Assembly: GCF_000719285.1 (NCBI RefSeq)
Contig: NZ_JOFS01000025.1
Coordinates: 52,075 to 116,074, forward strand
DNA length: 64,000 nt
Source: Streptomyces bicolor
GTDB lineage: Bacteria; Actinomycetota; Actinomycetes; Streptomycetales; Streptomycetaceae
Direction of reading: 5' to 3'
Below the pieces are notes generated by a model that did not search any database, was not told where the DNA came from, and saw only the letters and a list, made by a program, of their open reading frames with translations. This document shows positions 36,123 to 46,260 of the stretch, piece after piece (position 1 is the first letter of the stretch; each line of letters begins with the position of its first letter). Both the position numbers and the translations under genes were made by a program.

Positions 36123-36255
36123 GGGAACTCCTCCAGGTAAGGGCCGGCGAACACCACCCACCCTCGGCCGCCGTGCCCGCCCTGCCCAGGGGTGCGTTGT
36201 TCCTGTGTCTGGCAGTACCAGGCTCACGGCCCGCCGCGCGTCTACCCTCGAACCC

Positions 36256-37086
36256 ATGGACGGGGACCTGGGAGACTTCCTGCGCTCGCGCCGCGGCCGG
36301 ATCCAGCCGGAGGAGGTGGGGCTGCCCTCTTACGGGCGGCGTCGCGTTCCGGGGCTGCGCCGGGAGGAGGTGGCGCAGCTGGCCGGGGTGAGCGTCGACT
36401 ACTACGTCCGCCTCGAACAGGGCCGGGGCCAGCGCGTCTCCGACGCCGTCCTGGACGCCATCGCCCGGGTCCTGCGGCTGGACGAGACAGAGCACGCCTA
36501 TCTGCGGACGGTGGCCCGGCCCCGTCGCGGCGGGGACGCGCACCGGCCGGAAGCGGCTCGCGTCCGCTCCGGCGTCCAGGCGCTGCTGGACAGCATGGAC
36601 CGCACACCGGCCTTCGTCATCGGCCCCCGCATGGACGTCCTCGCGTGGAACTCCCTCGCCGACGCGGTGAGCGGCTACAGCCGTACGGCCCCCGCCGACC
36701 GCAACATCCCCCGGCATGTCTTCCTCGACCCCGCGGCCCACGACCTCTACCCGGACTGGCCCGCGATCGCCGCCCAGGCGGTCGCCCACCTGCGCCTGAA
36801 GGCCGGTCACCGCCCTGACGACGCCGAGTTGTGCACACTCGTCGACGAACTGTCCGTGCGGAGCGAGGACTTCCGCCGCCTGTGGACGGACCACCAGGTC
36901 AAAGCCTGTATGTCCGGGATGAAACGCATCCGCCACCCACTGGCGGGCCTGCTGACCCTCCCGTTCGAGACCCTGACCATCCCGACGGAGCCGGACCAGA
37001 CGATGGTGGTCTACACGCCGCAGCCGGGCTCGGCCACGGCTGAGAGGCTGACGCTGCTGGGGAGTTGGGCCAAGACCGAGGTGTAG
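36256..37086 (+). CDS. XRE-family regulator with MmyB-like ligand domain
   Basis: The 276-residue protein has a helix-turn-helix at about 10-75 (RRVPGLRREEVAQLAGVSVD, YYVRLEQGRGQRVS) and a MmyB/PAS-like C-terminal domain (DRTPAFVIGPRMDVLAWNSL, FETLTIPTEPDQTMVVYTP). This family usually represses an adjacent divergent oxidoreductase, here the SDR. TACCCT at 36243-36248 lies seven bases before the ATG, indicating a leaderless mRNA. CTGGCAGTACCAG (36209-36221) in the shared gap is a possible operator. Confidence 0.9.
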   Translation: MDGDLGDFLRSRRGRIQPEEVGLPSYGRRRVPGLRREEVAQLAGVSVDYYVRLEQGRGQRVSDAVLDAIARVLRLDETEHAYLRTVARPRRGGDAHRPEAARVRSGVQALLDSMDRTPAFVIGPRMDVLAWNSLADAVSGYSRTAPADRNIPRHVFLDPAAHDLYPDWPAIAAQAVAHLRLKAGHRPDDAELCTLVDELSVRSEDFRRLWTDHQVKACMSGMKRIRHPLAGLLTLPFETLTIPTEPDQTMVVYTPQPGSATAERLTLLGSWAKTEV

Positions 37087-37125
37087 TTTCCGCCGCCTCG
37101 ACCCACCGCCGGCCAAAAAGCTGTG

Positions 37126-37180
37126 CGCGGGGACCGCCGCACCCCCGTTGCCGGGGGGCGGGACGACGGCGGTCCCCGCG
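37126..37180. terminator. Bidirectional terminator between XRE and cystathionine synthase genes
   Basis: CGCGGGGACCGCCG (37126-37139) pairs perfectly with CGGCGGTCCCCGCG (37167-37180). In the minus direction the stem is followed by GCTTTTTGG, so it can end transcription from the cbs side, and it closes the XRE gene in the plus direction. Confidence 0.8.
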
Positions 37181-37446
37181 AGGGACGCGGGCCGGGTCAG
37201 GGCCGGGCTTGCGCGTCCGTGGCGTCCATGGAGGTCCGGGAGCCGCTCCGGAGGTCCTTGGCGCCGTTCGGCGCCGGCTCGGGCGGGGAGCCGCTCCCGC
37301 CCTGCCGACACCCACTAATGTGCCGGACCCGTGTTAAGCGGGTGCTGCGCGGACGTGACGCGCTCGTACCAGTTCCGCGACGGCCCGAGCAGCCCCGGTC
37401 ACCGCAAGTTCGCCGCGGACACGGGCCGTTCACCGCAGGTTTGCCC
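37181..37446. other. Non-coding stretch downstream of cbs
   Basis: With the terminator this makes a 360-base gap. A short minus-strand frame ending at 37197 has high third-position GC over its last 25 codons but no credible start, so it is not called. Nothing else is recognised. Confidence 0.5.
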
Positions 37447-38835
<1,389 letters not shown>

Positions 38836-39001
38836 CGTTGTCTCCGGATGCTGCAAAAAGGGTGGTCGTAGTGGTTCCGCCAGCGTAGGCCCTGTCGCCT
38901 GCACGGGGCTGGTCAAGGTCGTTCACGCGCCGTTGGGATTGGGCCACGGTCCGTGCGGGGCAAGCAGTGGATGTACGGCTATGAGGAGGTGGCGGCGACG
39001 C

Positions 39002-40027
39002 ATGACGAGCATGTCGAGGGCGCGAGTGGCCCGGCGGATCGCGGCCGGCGCCGCGTACGGCGGAGGCGGGATCGGCCTGGTCGGCGCGGCGGCCGTCGGT
39101 CTGCTCCTCGCCGAGGTGCGGCTGGCCAGGCGCCACGTGGGCAACGGCACGAACAACCATGTCCCGAACGCCGACGGCCGGTACGGCCACACCTACGACA
39201 CCGCCGGCGAACCGCCGCTGCGCCTGACGCTGCTGGGTGACTCGACGGCCGCGGGCCAGGGCGTGCACCGGGCGGGGCAGACGCCGGGGGCGCTGCTGGC
39301 GTCCGGGCTGGCGGCGGTGGCGGAACGGCCGGTGGTGCTCCGTAACGTCGCCCTGCCGGGAGCCCGTTCGGACGACCTGGACCGCCAGGTGGCCCTGGTG
39401 CTCGCCGATCCCGCGCTGGTGCCCGACGTCTGCGTGATCATGATCGGCGCGAACGACGTCACCAACCGCATGCCGCCGACGCGTTCGGTACGGCACCTGT
39501 CCGCGGCGGTACGGCGGCTGCGCACGGCCGGCGCGGAGGTGGTGGTCGGCACCTGCCCCGACCTCGGCACGATCGAACCGGTCCAGCAACCGCTGCGCTG
39601 GCTGGCCCGACGCGCCTCCCGCCAGCTGGCGGCCGCCCAGACGATCGGCGTCGTCGAACAGGGCGGCCGCACCGTGTCGCTGGGCGATCTGCTGGGCCCG
39701 GAGTTCGCGGCGAACCCGCGCGAGCTCTTCGGCCCCGACAACTACCACCCCTCGGCGGAGGGCTACGCCACGGCGGCGATGGCCGTCCTGCCGACGGTCT
39801 GCGCGACCCTCGGCCTGTGGCCGGCGGAGGAGGAGCGCCCCGACGTCACCCGCCGCGAGGGCTTCCTGCCGGTCGCCCGAGCCGCGGCGGAGGCCGCCTC
39901 GGAGGCAGGCACAGAGGTCACGGCAGCGATGCCGACGGGACCGAAGGGGCCCTGGGCACTGCTCAAGCGCCGGCGCCGTCGGCGCGTCCCGGAACCGGAC
40001 CATGCCCCGGTGACGCCGTCGTCCTGA
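39002..40027 (+). CDS. GDSL/SGNH-family esterase, membrane anchored or secreted
   Basis: The 341-residue protein has a hydrophobic N-terminal segment (about 15-35) without a clear cleavage site. The SGNH blocks are LTLLGDSTAAGQG (catalytic Ser), ARSDDL, VIMIGANDVTN (Asn) and PDNYHPSAEGYA (Asp/His). The C-terminal 90 residues are charged and end in a basic stretch. Substrate unknown. AGGAGG lies 12 bases before ATG 39002; in-frame ATGs at 38981 and 39011 are alternatives. Confidence 0.85.
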   Translation: MTSMSRARVARRIAAGAAYGGGGIGLVGAAAVGLLLAEVRLARRHVGNGTNNHVPNADGRYGHTYDTAGEPPLRLTLLGDSTAAGQGVHRAGQTPGALLASGLAAVAERPVVLRNVALPGARSDDLDRQVALVLADPALVPDVCVIMIGANDVTNRMPPTRSVRHLSAAVRRLRTAGAEVVVGTCPDLGTIEPVQQPLRWLARRASRQLAAAQTIGVVEQGGRTVSLGDLLGPEFAANPRELFGPDNYHPSAEGYATAAMAVLPTVCATLGLWPAEEERPDVTRREGFLPVARAAAEAASEAGTEVTAAMPTGPKGPWALLKRRRRRRVPEPDHAPVTPSS

Positions 40028-40093
40028 CCACGGCGAGGAAAGCAAGCGCTTAGAAAATTGCGGTCAGGGTCACACGGCAACAGCCGTGACCTC

Positions 40094-40109
40094 ACCCGTA
40101 CGTACGGGT
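40094..40109. promoter_or_regulatory. Perfect 16-bp palindrome upstream of the thiolase gene
   Basis: ACCCGTACGTACGGGT is fully symmetric and lies about 100 bases before the thiolase start, in the 184-base gap after the GDSL gene. It has the size of a TetR-family operator; no such regulator is adjacent. Confidence 0.5.
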
Positions 40110-40211
40110 AACTTCCCAGAAAGCCCTGCCCGACCCCCGGTACGCCCACCCGTCGCCCGACCGCCACCCCTCAACGAGGCGCTACGCGCCGAACCTTTCA
40201 ATGGAGCCGTG

Positions 40212-41432
40212 ATGCCCGAAGCCGTGATCGTCTCGACCGCCCGCTCGCCCATCGGCCGCGCCTTCAAGGGCTCCCTGAAAGACCTGCGCCCGGACGACCT
40301 CACCGCCACGATCATCCAGGCCGCCCTCGCCAAGGTCCCCGAGCTGGACCCGCGCGACATCGACGACCTGATGCTCGGCTGCGGCCTCCCCGGCGGTGAG
40401 CAGGGCAACAACCTCGGCCGTATCGTCGCCGTGCAGATGGGCATGGACCACCTCCCCGGCTGCACCATCACCCGGTACTGCAGCTCCTCCCTGCAGACCT
40501 CCCGCATGGCCCTGCACGCCATCAAGGCCGGCGAGGGCGACGTCTTCATCTCGGCCGGCGTGGAGATGGTCTCCCGCTTCACCAAGGGCAACTCCGACAG
40601 CCTCCCGGACACGCACAACCCGCTGTTCGCCGAGGCCGAGGCCCGCACGGCCGCCGTGGCCGAGCAGGAGGGCACCACCTGGCACGACCCGCGCGAGGAC
40701 GGCCTGCTCCCGGACGCCTACATCGCGATGGGCCAGACCGCCGAGAACCTCGCCCGCTGGAAGGGCATCACCCGCGAGGACATGGACGAGTTCGGCGTCC
40801 GCTCGCAGAACCTCGCCGAGGAAGCCATCAAGAACGGCTTCTGGGAGCGCGAGATCACCCCGGTGACCCTCCCCGACGGCACGGTCATCAGCAAGGACGA
40901 CGGCCCCCGCGCCGGGGTCACCCTGGAGGGCGTCCAGGGCCTCAAGCCGGTCTTCCGCCCGGACGGGCTCGTCACCGCCGCCAACTGCTGCCCCCTCAAC
41001 GACGGCGCCGCCGCGGTCGTCATCATGTCCGACACCAAGGCCCGCGAGCTCGGCCTCACCCCGCTCGCCCGCATCGTCTCCACCGGCGTCTCCGGCCTGT
41101 CCCCCGAGATCATGGGCCTCGGCCCGGTGGAAGCCTCCCAGCAGGCCCTGCGCCGCGCCGGCCTGACCATCGACGACATCGACCTGGTCGAGATCAACGA
41201 GGCGTTCGCCGCCCAGGTGATCCCCTCCTACCGCGACCTGGGCATCGACCTCGACAAGCTGAACGTCAACGGCGGCGCCATCGCCGTCGGCCACCCCTTC
41301 GGCATGACCGGCGCCCGCATCACCGGCACGCTCATCAACTCCCTCCAGTTCCACGACAAGCAGTTCGGCCTGGAGACGATGTGCGTCGGCGGCGGCCAGG
41401 GCATGGCGATGGTCATCGAGCGCCTCAGCTGA
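40212..41432 (+). CDS. Acetyl-CoA acetyltransferase (thiolase)
   Basis: From ATG 40212, after GGAG, the protein has 406 residues. It has the thiolase N-terminus [20 protein letters not shown], the nucleophile Cys in [15 protein letters not shown], the His in [11 protein letters not shown]...[19 protein letters not shown] (read around residue 350) and the second Cys in [12 protein letters not shown]. It interconverts acyl-CoA plus acetyl-CoA with 3-ketoacyl-CoA. The long insert (about 130-160) is as in FadA-type enzymes, so it may serve fatty-acid oxidation. Single gene with its own terminator. Confidence 0.93.
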   Translation: MPEAVIVSTARSPIGRAFKGSLKDLRPDDLTATIIQAALAKVPELDPRDIDDLMLGCGLPGGEQGNNLGRIVAVQMGMDHLPGCTITRYCSSSLQTSRMALHAIKAGEGDVFISAGVEMVSRFTKGNSDSLPDTHNPLFAEAEARTAAVAEQEGTTWHDPREDGLLPDAYIAMGQTAENLARWKGITREDMDEFGVRSQNLAEEAIKNGFWEREITPVTLPDGTVISKDDGPRAGVTLEGVQGLKPVFRPDGLVTAANCCPLNDGAAAVVIMSDTKARELGLTPLARIVSTGVSGLSPEIMGLGPVEASQQALRRAGLTIDDIDLVEINEAFAAQVIPSYRDLGIDLDKLNVNGGAIAVGHPFGMTGARITGTLINSLQFHDKQFGLETMCVGGGQGMAMVIERLS

Positions 41433-41486
41433 AGCCGCTCGACGAAAGCCCCTGAGTAGTCAACTCACGACCCAGCGTGAGCCTTC

Positions 41487-41527
41487 GGCCCAGAACCCGG
41501 GAAACTCCAAGGTTCTGGGCCGTTTTG
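41487..41527 (+). terminator. Strong intrinsic terminator after the thiolase gene
   Basis: GGCCCAGAACC (41487-41497) pairs perfectly with GGTTCTGGGCC (41511-41521) and is followed by GTTTTG. Confidence 0.93.
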
Positions 41528-41718
41528 TGATCCAATCTCCCCCAGGATGTGACCTATCTCCCTCGCCGGAGGGATTTACGCAGCTCAGAGCCCTACAGCA
41601 CTAAACCCCAGGCCCAAAGTCCTGTCCGTTTCGTGACGTTACGCACTGACAGCTGGATAGTCCGCCCTTCAAGCTGATGTAGGAAGTCGGGGGTCGACTT
41701 TGAACCGGGAGTACGTCA

Positions 41719-42525
41719 GTGAGCGCCATGCCGATCGCCTTGCTGCTCACCACGGCCGCCACCGGCGCCGTGGGCGTCGCCGTCCTGCGCACCCTCATGG
41801 TGCTGCGCCGGCAGGTCGCGGCCCTGCACACCGAGCTGGCACAGAACAACCTGGCACAGCGCGGCGAGGCCACCGCCCGCGGTCTCGTCCCGCAGGCCCG
41901 CCTCTCCGCCGACGCCGATGAGATACGCGCGGCGGTCGCCGAGGCCCTCGCGGAGGAACGCGAGCGGGAGCTCGCCGAGGCGCGCGCCTTCTGGGCCGCC
42001 CAGGAGGCCCGTGACGCCTCCGACGCGCCCACGCTGCTGGGCCTGTCCGACAGCGAGCTGTTCCTGCCCCGCCAGACCGATTTCGCGGGCCTGGAGCACC
42101 TGGAGCCGGTGACCGAGCCGACCGCCGACGCCGAAGAGTTCGCCGGCGACTCCCCCGAACTGGCCGCGGCCCGCCGCCGCCACCCCTCCCACCCGGACTT
42201 CGTCCCGGTCCAGTCGCCGACCGTGAACGACCACGAGCGCACGGTGGCCACCCTCGAGGAACTGGCCGAGTCCGCCACCGAACTGACCGACGTCCGCCCG
42301 GGCCCCCTCGGCACCCTCGACGTCTACGTCTTCGCCGACGGCACGACGCTGTGCATGACCCCGGGCCACCGCGAAACGGCGGAGCGCCTGGCGGCAGCCC
42401 TGCGCGCGGGTGAGACCCCGGTACTGCTGGGCGGTTCCGGAATCTCGGGCGCGTACACGCTGACGTTCGCGTGCGGCGAGGAGAACGTGTACATCCTGGC
42501 GGACCGGGTCATAGCGTCCCTCTAG
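41719..42525 (+). CDS. Hypothetical protein with one N-terminal membrane helix
   Basis: From GTG 41719 the protein has 268 residues. A helix at about 4-25 (IALLLTTAATGAVGVAVLRT) is followed by a long charged helical region (about 30-100, AEALAEERERELAEARAFWA). A C-terminal globular part has LDVYVFADGTTLCMTPGHRE and GGSGISGAYTLTFACG. The family is not recognised. It resembles conserved Streptomyces secreted or membrane proteins of unknown role. A dispersed repeat follows. Confidence 0.75.
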   Translation: MSAMPIALLLTTAATGAVGVAVLRTLMVLRRQVAALHTELAQNNLAQRGEATARGLVPQARLSADADEIRAAVAEALAEERERELAEARAFWAAQEARDASDAPTLLGLSDSELFLPRQTDFAGLEHLEPVTEPTADAEEFAGDSPELAAARRRHPSHPDFVPVQSPTVNDHERTVATLEELAESATELTDVRPGPLGTLDVYVFADGTTLCMTPGHRETAERLAAALRAGETPVLLGGSGISGAYTLTFACGEENVYILADRVIASL

Positions 42526-42536
42526 CCTGACGGCGC

Positions 42537-42638
42537 AGGGGCACTGCAACGCCGCCAGGGGCGCGGGGCTGTGTCGATATGCGGCTCCGCCGCTTGGGCG
42601 CGACAAGCCCCCACAAACCCGCGGTCGCCGACGAACCC
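42537..42638. repeat. Dispersed Streptomyces intergenic repeat
   Basis: The stretch containing GGGGCGCGGGGCTGTGTCGA, then ATATGCGGCTCCGCC and GCGCGACAAGCCCCC, matches, from memory, a repeat found many times in Streptomyces genomes just after stop codons. Its arms GGGGCGCGGGGCT and AGCCCCC can pair. It fills the gap between convergent genes. Confidence 0.7.
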
Positions 42639-42950
42639 TCAGACCCCCGCCCTCTTCTGCGCCTCCTCAACCAACCGAACCGCCTCGGAGACCTGGTCGT
42701 CGTTCTCCAGAACCACCGCCAAGTCATGCACAGCAACGGTGATCTGATCGGCCGCAGCGAACATCCCGGCGTCAGGCATCTCCCGAGGCTCCACCCCCGG
42801 CGCCTCCAGCACCTGCGCCCACCGAGCCAATTCCCTGGCCAAGCGCAGAGCCTCCGTCGCCGCCCCTCTTTGCAGCCGACTCTGCGGAGCGGCACGCAAC
42901 CGGTCGGCGAAGTGATCCACGGCTCTGGTCAGACGCGTCGTATCAACCAC
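42639..42950 (-). CDS. Small helical hypothetical protein, probably leaderless
   Basis: GTG 42950 is preceded by TACGCT six bases upstream, a leaderless-type promoter. The 103-residue product is all-helical in appearance: LTRAVDHFADRLRAAPQSRL, ATEALRLARELARWAQVLEA and ITVAVHDLAVVLENDDQVSE. It resembles conserved Streptomyces proteins of unknown function. The longer upstream frame overlaps the divergent gene and was rejected. Confidence 0.72.
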   Translation of the reverse strand: MVDTTRLTRAVDHFADRLRAAPQSRLQRGAATEALRLARELARWAQVLEAPGVEPREMPDAGMFAAADQITVAVHDLAVVLENDDQVSEAVRLVEEAQKRAGV

Positions 42951-43044
42951 GCCGTGAGCGTACGCGACTGTTGCCAACGGGCGAACGCTCAGGCACGGTG
43001 ACCTGAAGGACCGGCTTACATCCCCTTTGCGTCCGGAGGCGCCG

Positions 43045-43275
43045 ATGTCCCACGTCCTCTCCGAGGAGACCCACCGCAACATGCTCGCCCGTATCCCCCA
43101 CTGCACCGGTCGTGAAGTCGCCGACTGGCTCCGCACCGTAGAAGAAGGCCCGGCCCTCGTCCGCTTCGAGGAGAAGGTCAGCTGGCTTCGCCACGAATAC
43201 GACCTCGCGTACGGCCACGCGAAGGCGATCGTCCACGAGTACGACCTGAGGAGGGCGGCGCGCAAATTCCTCTAG
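43045..43275 (+). CDS. DUF4287-type small protein
   Basis: ATG 43045 with GGAGG seven bases upstream gives 76 residues: TGREVADWLRTVEEGPALV, FEEKVSWLRHEYDLAYGHAK and AIVHEYDLRRAARKF. The pattern (helix, WL..E, LR.EY.L..GHA.AIVHEYDL) is that of DUF4287, a small domain of unknown function common in actinobacteria. A strong hairpin terminator follows. Confidence 0.85.
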   Translation: MSHVLSEETHRNMLARIPHCTGREVADWLRTVEEGPALVRFEEKVSWLRHEYDLAYGHAKAIVHEYDLRRAARKFL

Positions 43276-43290
43276 GCGCGCGCAGACGAC

Positions 43291-43321
43291 GAAGGGCCCC
43301 GGGAACGACCCGGGGCCCTTC
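43291..43321. terminator. Bidirectional hairpin between convergent genes
   Basis: GAAGGGCCCCGGG (43291-43303) and CCCGGGGCCCTTC (43309-43321) pair perfectly over 13 bp around AACGA. It serves the DUF4287 gene and the Bax-inhibitor-like gene. Confidence 0.88.
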
Positions 43322-43350
43322 GCTTACGACTGTGCTACGACCGTCGGAGA

Positions 43351-44247
43351 TCAGTCACTGCTGTTGAGGATCGAGATGAGCCTCAGGAACTCCATGTAGA
43401 TCCACACCAGCGTCATCGTGAGGCCGAAGGCCGCGAGCCAGGCCTCCTCGCGCGGCGCGCCGTAGGCGATGCCGTCCTCGACCTGCTTGAAGTCCAGGGC
43501 GAGGAAGCAGGCGCCGAGCAGGATGCCGACGATGCCGAAGACGATGCCGAGCGGGCCGCTGCGGAAGCCGAGGCCGTCACCGCCGCCGAAGACGGCGAAC
43601 AGCAGGTTGACCGCCATCAGCAGGATGAAGCCGAGCGCGGCCGCCATCACGAAGCCGTAGAACCGGCGGTTGACGCGGATCCAGCCCGCCTTGTACGCCA
43701 CCAGCACGGCGGCGAAGACCGCCATCGTGCCGAGCACCGCCTGCATGGCCGCACCGCTGGCGATGTGCGTGTCGACGACGCTGGAGACGACGCCGAGGAA
43801 GACGCCCTCGAGCGCGGCGTAGGACAGGATCAGCGCGGGCGAGGCCTGGCGCTTGAAGGACTGCACGAGCGCCAGCACCATGCCGACCAGACCGGCGCCG
43901 ATGGCGATGCCGTAGGACCGGTTGATGTTCTCGGCGTCGACCGGCAGCAGGAACCACGCGAGCGCGGCCGTGACGATCAGGGTGCCGAGGGTGGTGCCGG
44001 TGCGCAGGATGACGTCGTCCATCGTCATCCGGCCGGTGGTGGCCGGGGCCTGCGGCGGCGCGCCGTGCTGGAGGTCCTGCTGGGCGTACGGGTTCTGCGC
44101 GTACGGGTTGCCGGCCTGCGGCTGGGCGTACGGGTTGCCCTGCGTGCCGACAGCGGCGCCCCCGGCCTGCGGCTGGGCGTTGAAGCCCGCGTAGCCGTTG
44201 TCGCGGCTGAACCCCCGTCGCGAGAAGACCGGGTTGCTGCTCCTCAT
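43351..44247 (-). CDS. Bax inhibitor-1/YccA-like membrane protein
   Basis: From ATG 44247 (GGAGGAG four bases before) the protein has 298 residues. The first 85 are soluble and rich in Gln/Pro/Gly with AQPQAGNPYAQ repeats. Seven helices follow, with ALEGVFLGVVSSVVD, VNRRFYGFVMAAALGFIL and the acidic LALDFKQVEDGIAYGAPREE before the last helices, as in the BI-1 pore family. Members modulate proton or calcium leak and membrane quality control. The Gln-rich head is a Streptomyces extra. Confidence 0.88.
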   Translation of the reverse strand: MRSSNPVFSRRGFSRDNGYAGFNAQPQAGGAAVGTQGNPYAQPQAGNPYAQNPYAQQDLQHGAPPQAPATTGRMTMDDVILRTGTTLGTLIVTAALAWFLLPVDAENINRSYGIAIGAGLVGMVLALVQSFKRQASPALILSYAALEGVFLGVVSSVVDTHIASGAAMQAVLGTMAVFAAVLVAYKAGWIRVNRRFYGFVMAAALGFILLMAVNLLFAVFGGGDGLGFRSGPLGIVFGIVGILLGACFLALDFKQVEDGIAYGAPREEAWLAAFGLTMTLVWIYMEFLRLISILNSSD

Positions 44248-44461
44248 TTCACTCCTCCATGGCCACCGTGCGTGGCCTTGGCTCAAGAGTAATAGGTAGG
44301 CAAAGGATTGACCCTAGTGCTTGGGGAGGATCTTTCCCTCGTCGTGCTGGGCAACACGCTACGCGGCCGGGTGATTCCCGGCCACGGAGGGGCACCTTCA
44401 TGACGAAGCTGGTACGCGGCCGGAACCGATCGGAGATCACTCCGACGGTCCGCCCGTGCGA

Positions 44462-45637
44462 TCACCCGAACGGGAACCCGGTGTAGCCCTCGGCGAGGTC
44501 CGTCTCGGCCGCCCTCGATCCCGCGATCCGCTCCAGACGGGCCAGCTGGAGCCGGTCCTCGAAGGGCGTGGCGTCGGGTGCGCGGTGCAGCAGCGTCGTC
44601 ATGTCGTACGAGAACCGCTCGGCCTGCCAGACCCGGCGCAGACAGGTCTCGGAGTAGGCATCGAGCAGCTCCGCCGAACCGGTCTCCTTCTTGTGCGTCA
44701 GCGCCCGCGCGAAGGTGACGACGTCGCCGACGGCCAGGTTCAGCCCCTTCGCGCCCGTCGGCGGCACGATGTGCGCCGCGTCGCCGGCCAGGAAGAGACG
44801 GCCGTACCGCATGGGTTCGTGGACGTAGGACCGCATGGGCGTGACGGACTTCTGGGTGATGGGGCCGCGCTCCAGCCGCCAGTCGTCGGCGGTCTCGAAG
44901 CGGCGCTCCAGCTCCGCCCAGATCTCGTCGTCGCTCCACGCCTCGGCGTCCGTGCCCTCGGGCACCTGGAGGTAGAGGCGGGAGACGGACGGGGAGCGCA
45001 TGGACAGGAGGGCGAAGCCGCGGTCGTGGCGGGCGTAGACCAGCTCGTCGTGCGAGGGGGCGACGTCGGCGAGGATGCCGAGCCAGCCGAAGGGGTACGT
45101 CCGCTCGAACACCCGGGTCAGTTCGGCGGGGATCGCCCCCCGGGACACCCCCCAGAAGCCGTCGCAGCCGACGACGTAGTCGCACGCGAGGACCTCCTCG
45201 CGGCCCTCGTGCCGGAAGCGCACGCGCGGGCTGTCGGTGTCCGCGCCCTCCACCGCCAGCGCCTCCGCCTCGAACAGCAGCGGGCCGCCCTCCTTGAGCT
45301 GGAGGGCGATGAGGTCCTTGCAGACCTCGGTCTGGGCGTAGACCATCACGGACCGGCCGCCGGTGAGGGCGGGGAAGTCGACGCGGTGGCGTTTGCGGTC
45401 GTACCGCAGCTCTATGCCGTCGTGGCTCAGTCCCTCGCGGTCCATCCGTTCCCCGGCGCCGGCCGCGCGCAGCACGTCCACCGTGCCCTGCTCCAGGATC
45501 CCGGCGCGCTGGCGGTGCTCGACGTAGGCGCGGTCGCGGCTCTCCAGGAGGACCGAGTCGATGCCGGCGTTGTGGAGCAGCCGGGCGAGGAGGAGGCCTG
45601 CCGGGCCCGCTCCGATGATGCCGACGGTGGTGCGCAT
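44462..45637 (-). CDS. pobA: 4-Hydroxybenzoate 3-monooxygenase
   Basis: From ATG 45637 the flavoprotein has 391 residues, the family length. It has VGIIGAGPAGLLLARLL (FAD), EHRQRAGILEQGTVDVL (PobA-specific substrate loop), YVVGCDGFWGVSR (DG motif), YPFGWLGILAD and FLAGDAAHIVPPTGAKGLNL (GD motif). It hydroxylates 4-hydroxybenzoate to protocatechuate with NAD(P)H. It is next to bldA, as recalled for S. coelicolor. No protocatechuate pathway genes are in the window. Confidence 0.93.
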   Translation of the reverse strand: MRTTVGIIGAGPAGLLLARLLHNAGIDSVLLESRDRAYVEHRQRAGILEQGTVDVLRAAGAGERMDREGLSHDGIELRYDRKRHRVDFPALTGGRSVMVYAQTEVCKDLIALQLKEGGPLLFEAEALAVEGADTDSPRVRFRHEGREEVLACDYVVGCDGFWGVSRGAIPAELTRVFERTYPFGWLGILADVAPSHDELVYARHDRGFALLSMRSPSVSRLYLQVPEGTDAEAWSDDEIWAELERRFETADDWRLERGPITQKSVTPMRSYVHEPMRYGRLFLAGDAAHIVPPTGAKGLNLAVGDVVTFARALTHKKETGSAELLDAYSETCLRRVWQAERFSYDMTTLLHRAPDATPFEDRLQLARLERIAGSRAAETDLAEGYTGFPFG

Positions 45638-45783
45638 CGGTCGCTTCCCTTCTTGTTCGTAGCGTGAAGTTTTATTCACCAACTCTCGATGTGAGTCTCC
45701 GGCCGTACTCGTCCGCTGTCAATGGTTGTGCGATGAACTGTTGAAGCGCGGTCAACTCTTGAAGGGAGGGAGAGAGTCGGAAG

Positions 45784-45867
45784 TGCCCAGAGCCGGACTT
45801 GAACCGGCACGCCCGCGAAGGGGCAGCGAGGTTTAAGCTCGCCGTGTCTGCATTCCACCATCTGGGC
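45784..45867 (-). tRNA. bldA: tRNA-Leu(UAA), the developmental bldA tRNA
   Basis: On the minus strand the acceptor arms GCCCAGA and TCTGGGC pair over 7 bp with discriminator A. The anticodon stem GCGAG/CTCGC encloses CTTAAAC, so the anticodon is UAA, reading UUA. A long variable arm (TGCCCCTTCGCGGGCG) and the T arm GCCGGTTCAAGTCCGGC follow, as in class II tRNA-Leu. CCA is not encoded. In Streptomyces this is bldA, whose loss blocks aerial growth and many antibiotics because TTA codons mark accessory and developmental genes. Confidence 0.97.
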
Positions 45868-45895
45868 AGGCCATGGGCTCCGCATTGAGGTTCCG

Positions 45896-45924
45896 AGCCT
45901 ATCTGGATACATCCCCCGAACAGC
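45896..45924 (-). promoter_or_regulatory. Candidate bldA promoter
   Basis: TAGGCT on the minus strand (45896-45901) is a good -10 about 28 bases upstream of the mature tRNA 5' end. The -35 region, GCTGTT at 17-base spacing, is weak, so the call rests on the -10 and its position. Confidence 0.5.
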
Positions 45925-46260
45925 GGACGGGCGGACCGATGTTGTCTTATTTTATTGACGTCTGAGGGTGCATCAGCCCACGGAACGCGCCGTCCGCACT
46001 TGCCAATAGCCTTGCGTGCGACGGTTGACGGCGCATACGGAATGACGGAATTTCACCGTCCAAACGAGGACGCTCCACCTGTTCCCAACACGAACACGTG
46101 TCAGGGTCCTGCGTCATCCTCAGGTATGACACAGCGGTCTCCGGTCCATCCGCAGTCTGCCTTCGGAACCGGAACAGCGACTGACTACACGGCGGTCCGC
46201 GGCCAGGACGATGGACGAGTCCCATCGAACACATCGTCGTCCCTCAGGAGCGTTCCTCTC
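45925..46260 (+). other. Leader region upstream of the ABC exporter genes
   Basis: This stretch between the bldA promoter and the exporter genes is lower in GC than its surroundings. TTGCGT (46012-46017) and TACGGA (46036-46041), 18 bases apart, are a possible promoter for the exporter. An open frame from 45955 continues into the ATPase gene but has poor codon use here, so it is treated as leader. Confidence 0.4.

Noticed and set aside
37197..37311. Short minus-strand frame ending at 37197 with coding-like third positions
   Set aside because: No start codon with a ribosome site is in a usable position, and extending it upstream brings in poor codons. It could be the tail of a degraded gene, which is too weak to call.
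44400..44486. 28-codon plus-strand ORF after GGAGGGG between the Bax-inhibitor-like and pobA genes
   Set aside because: It overlaps the end of pobA, has no recognisable feature and no terminator; the ribosome-like site is probably chance.
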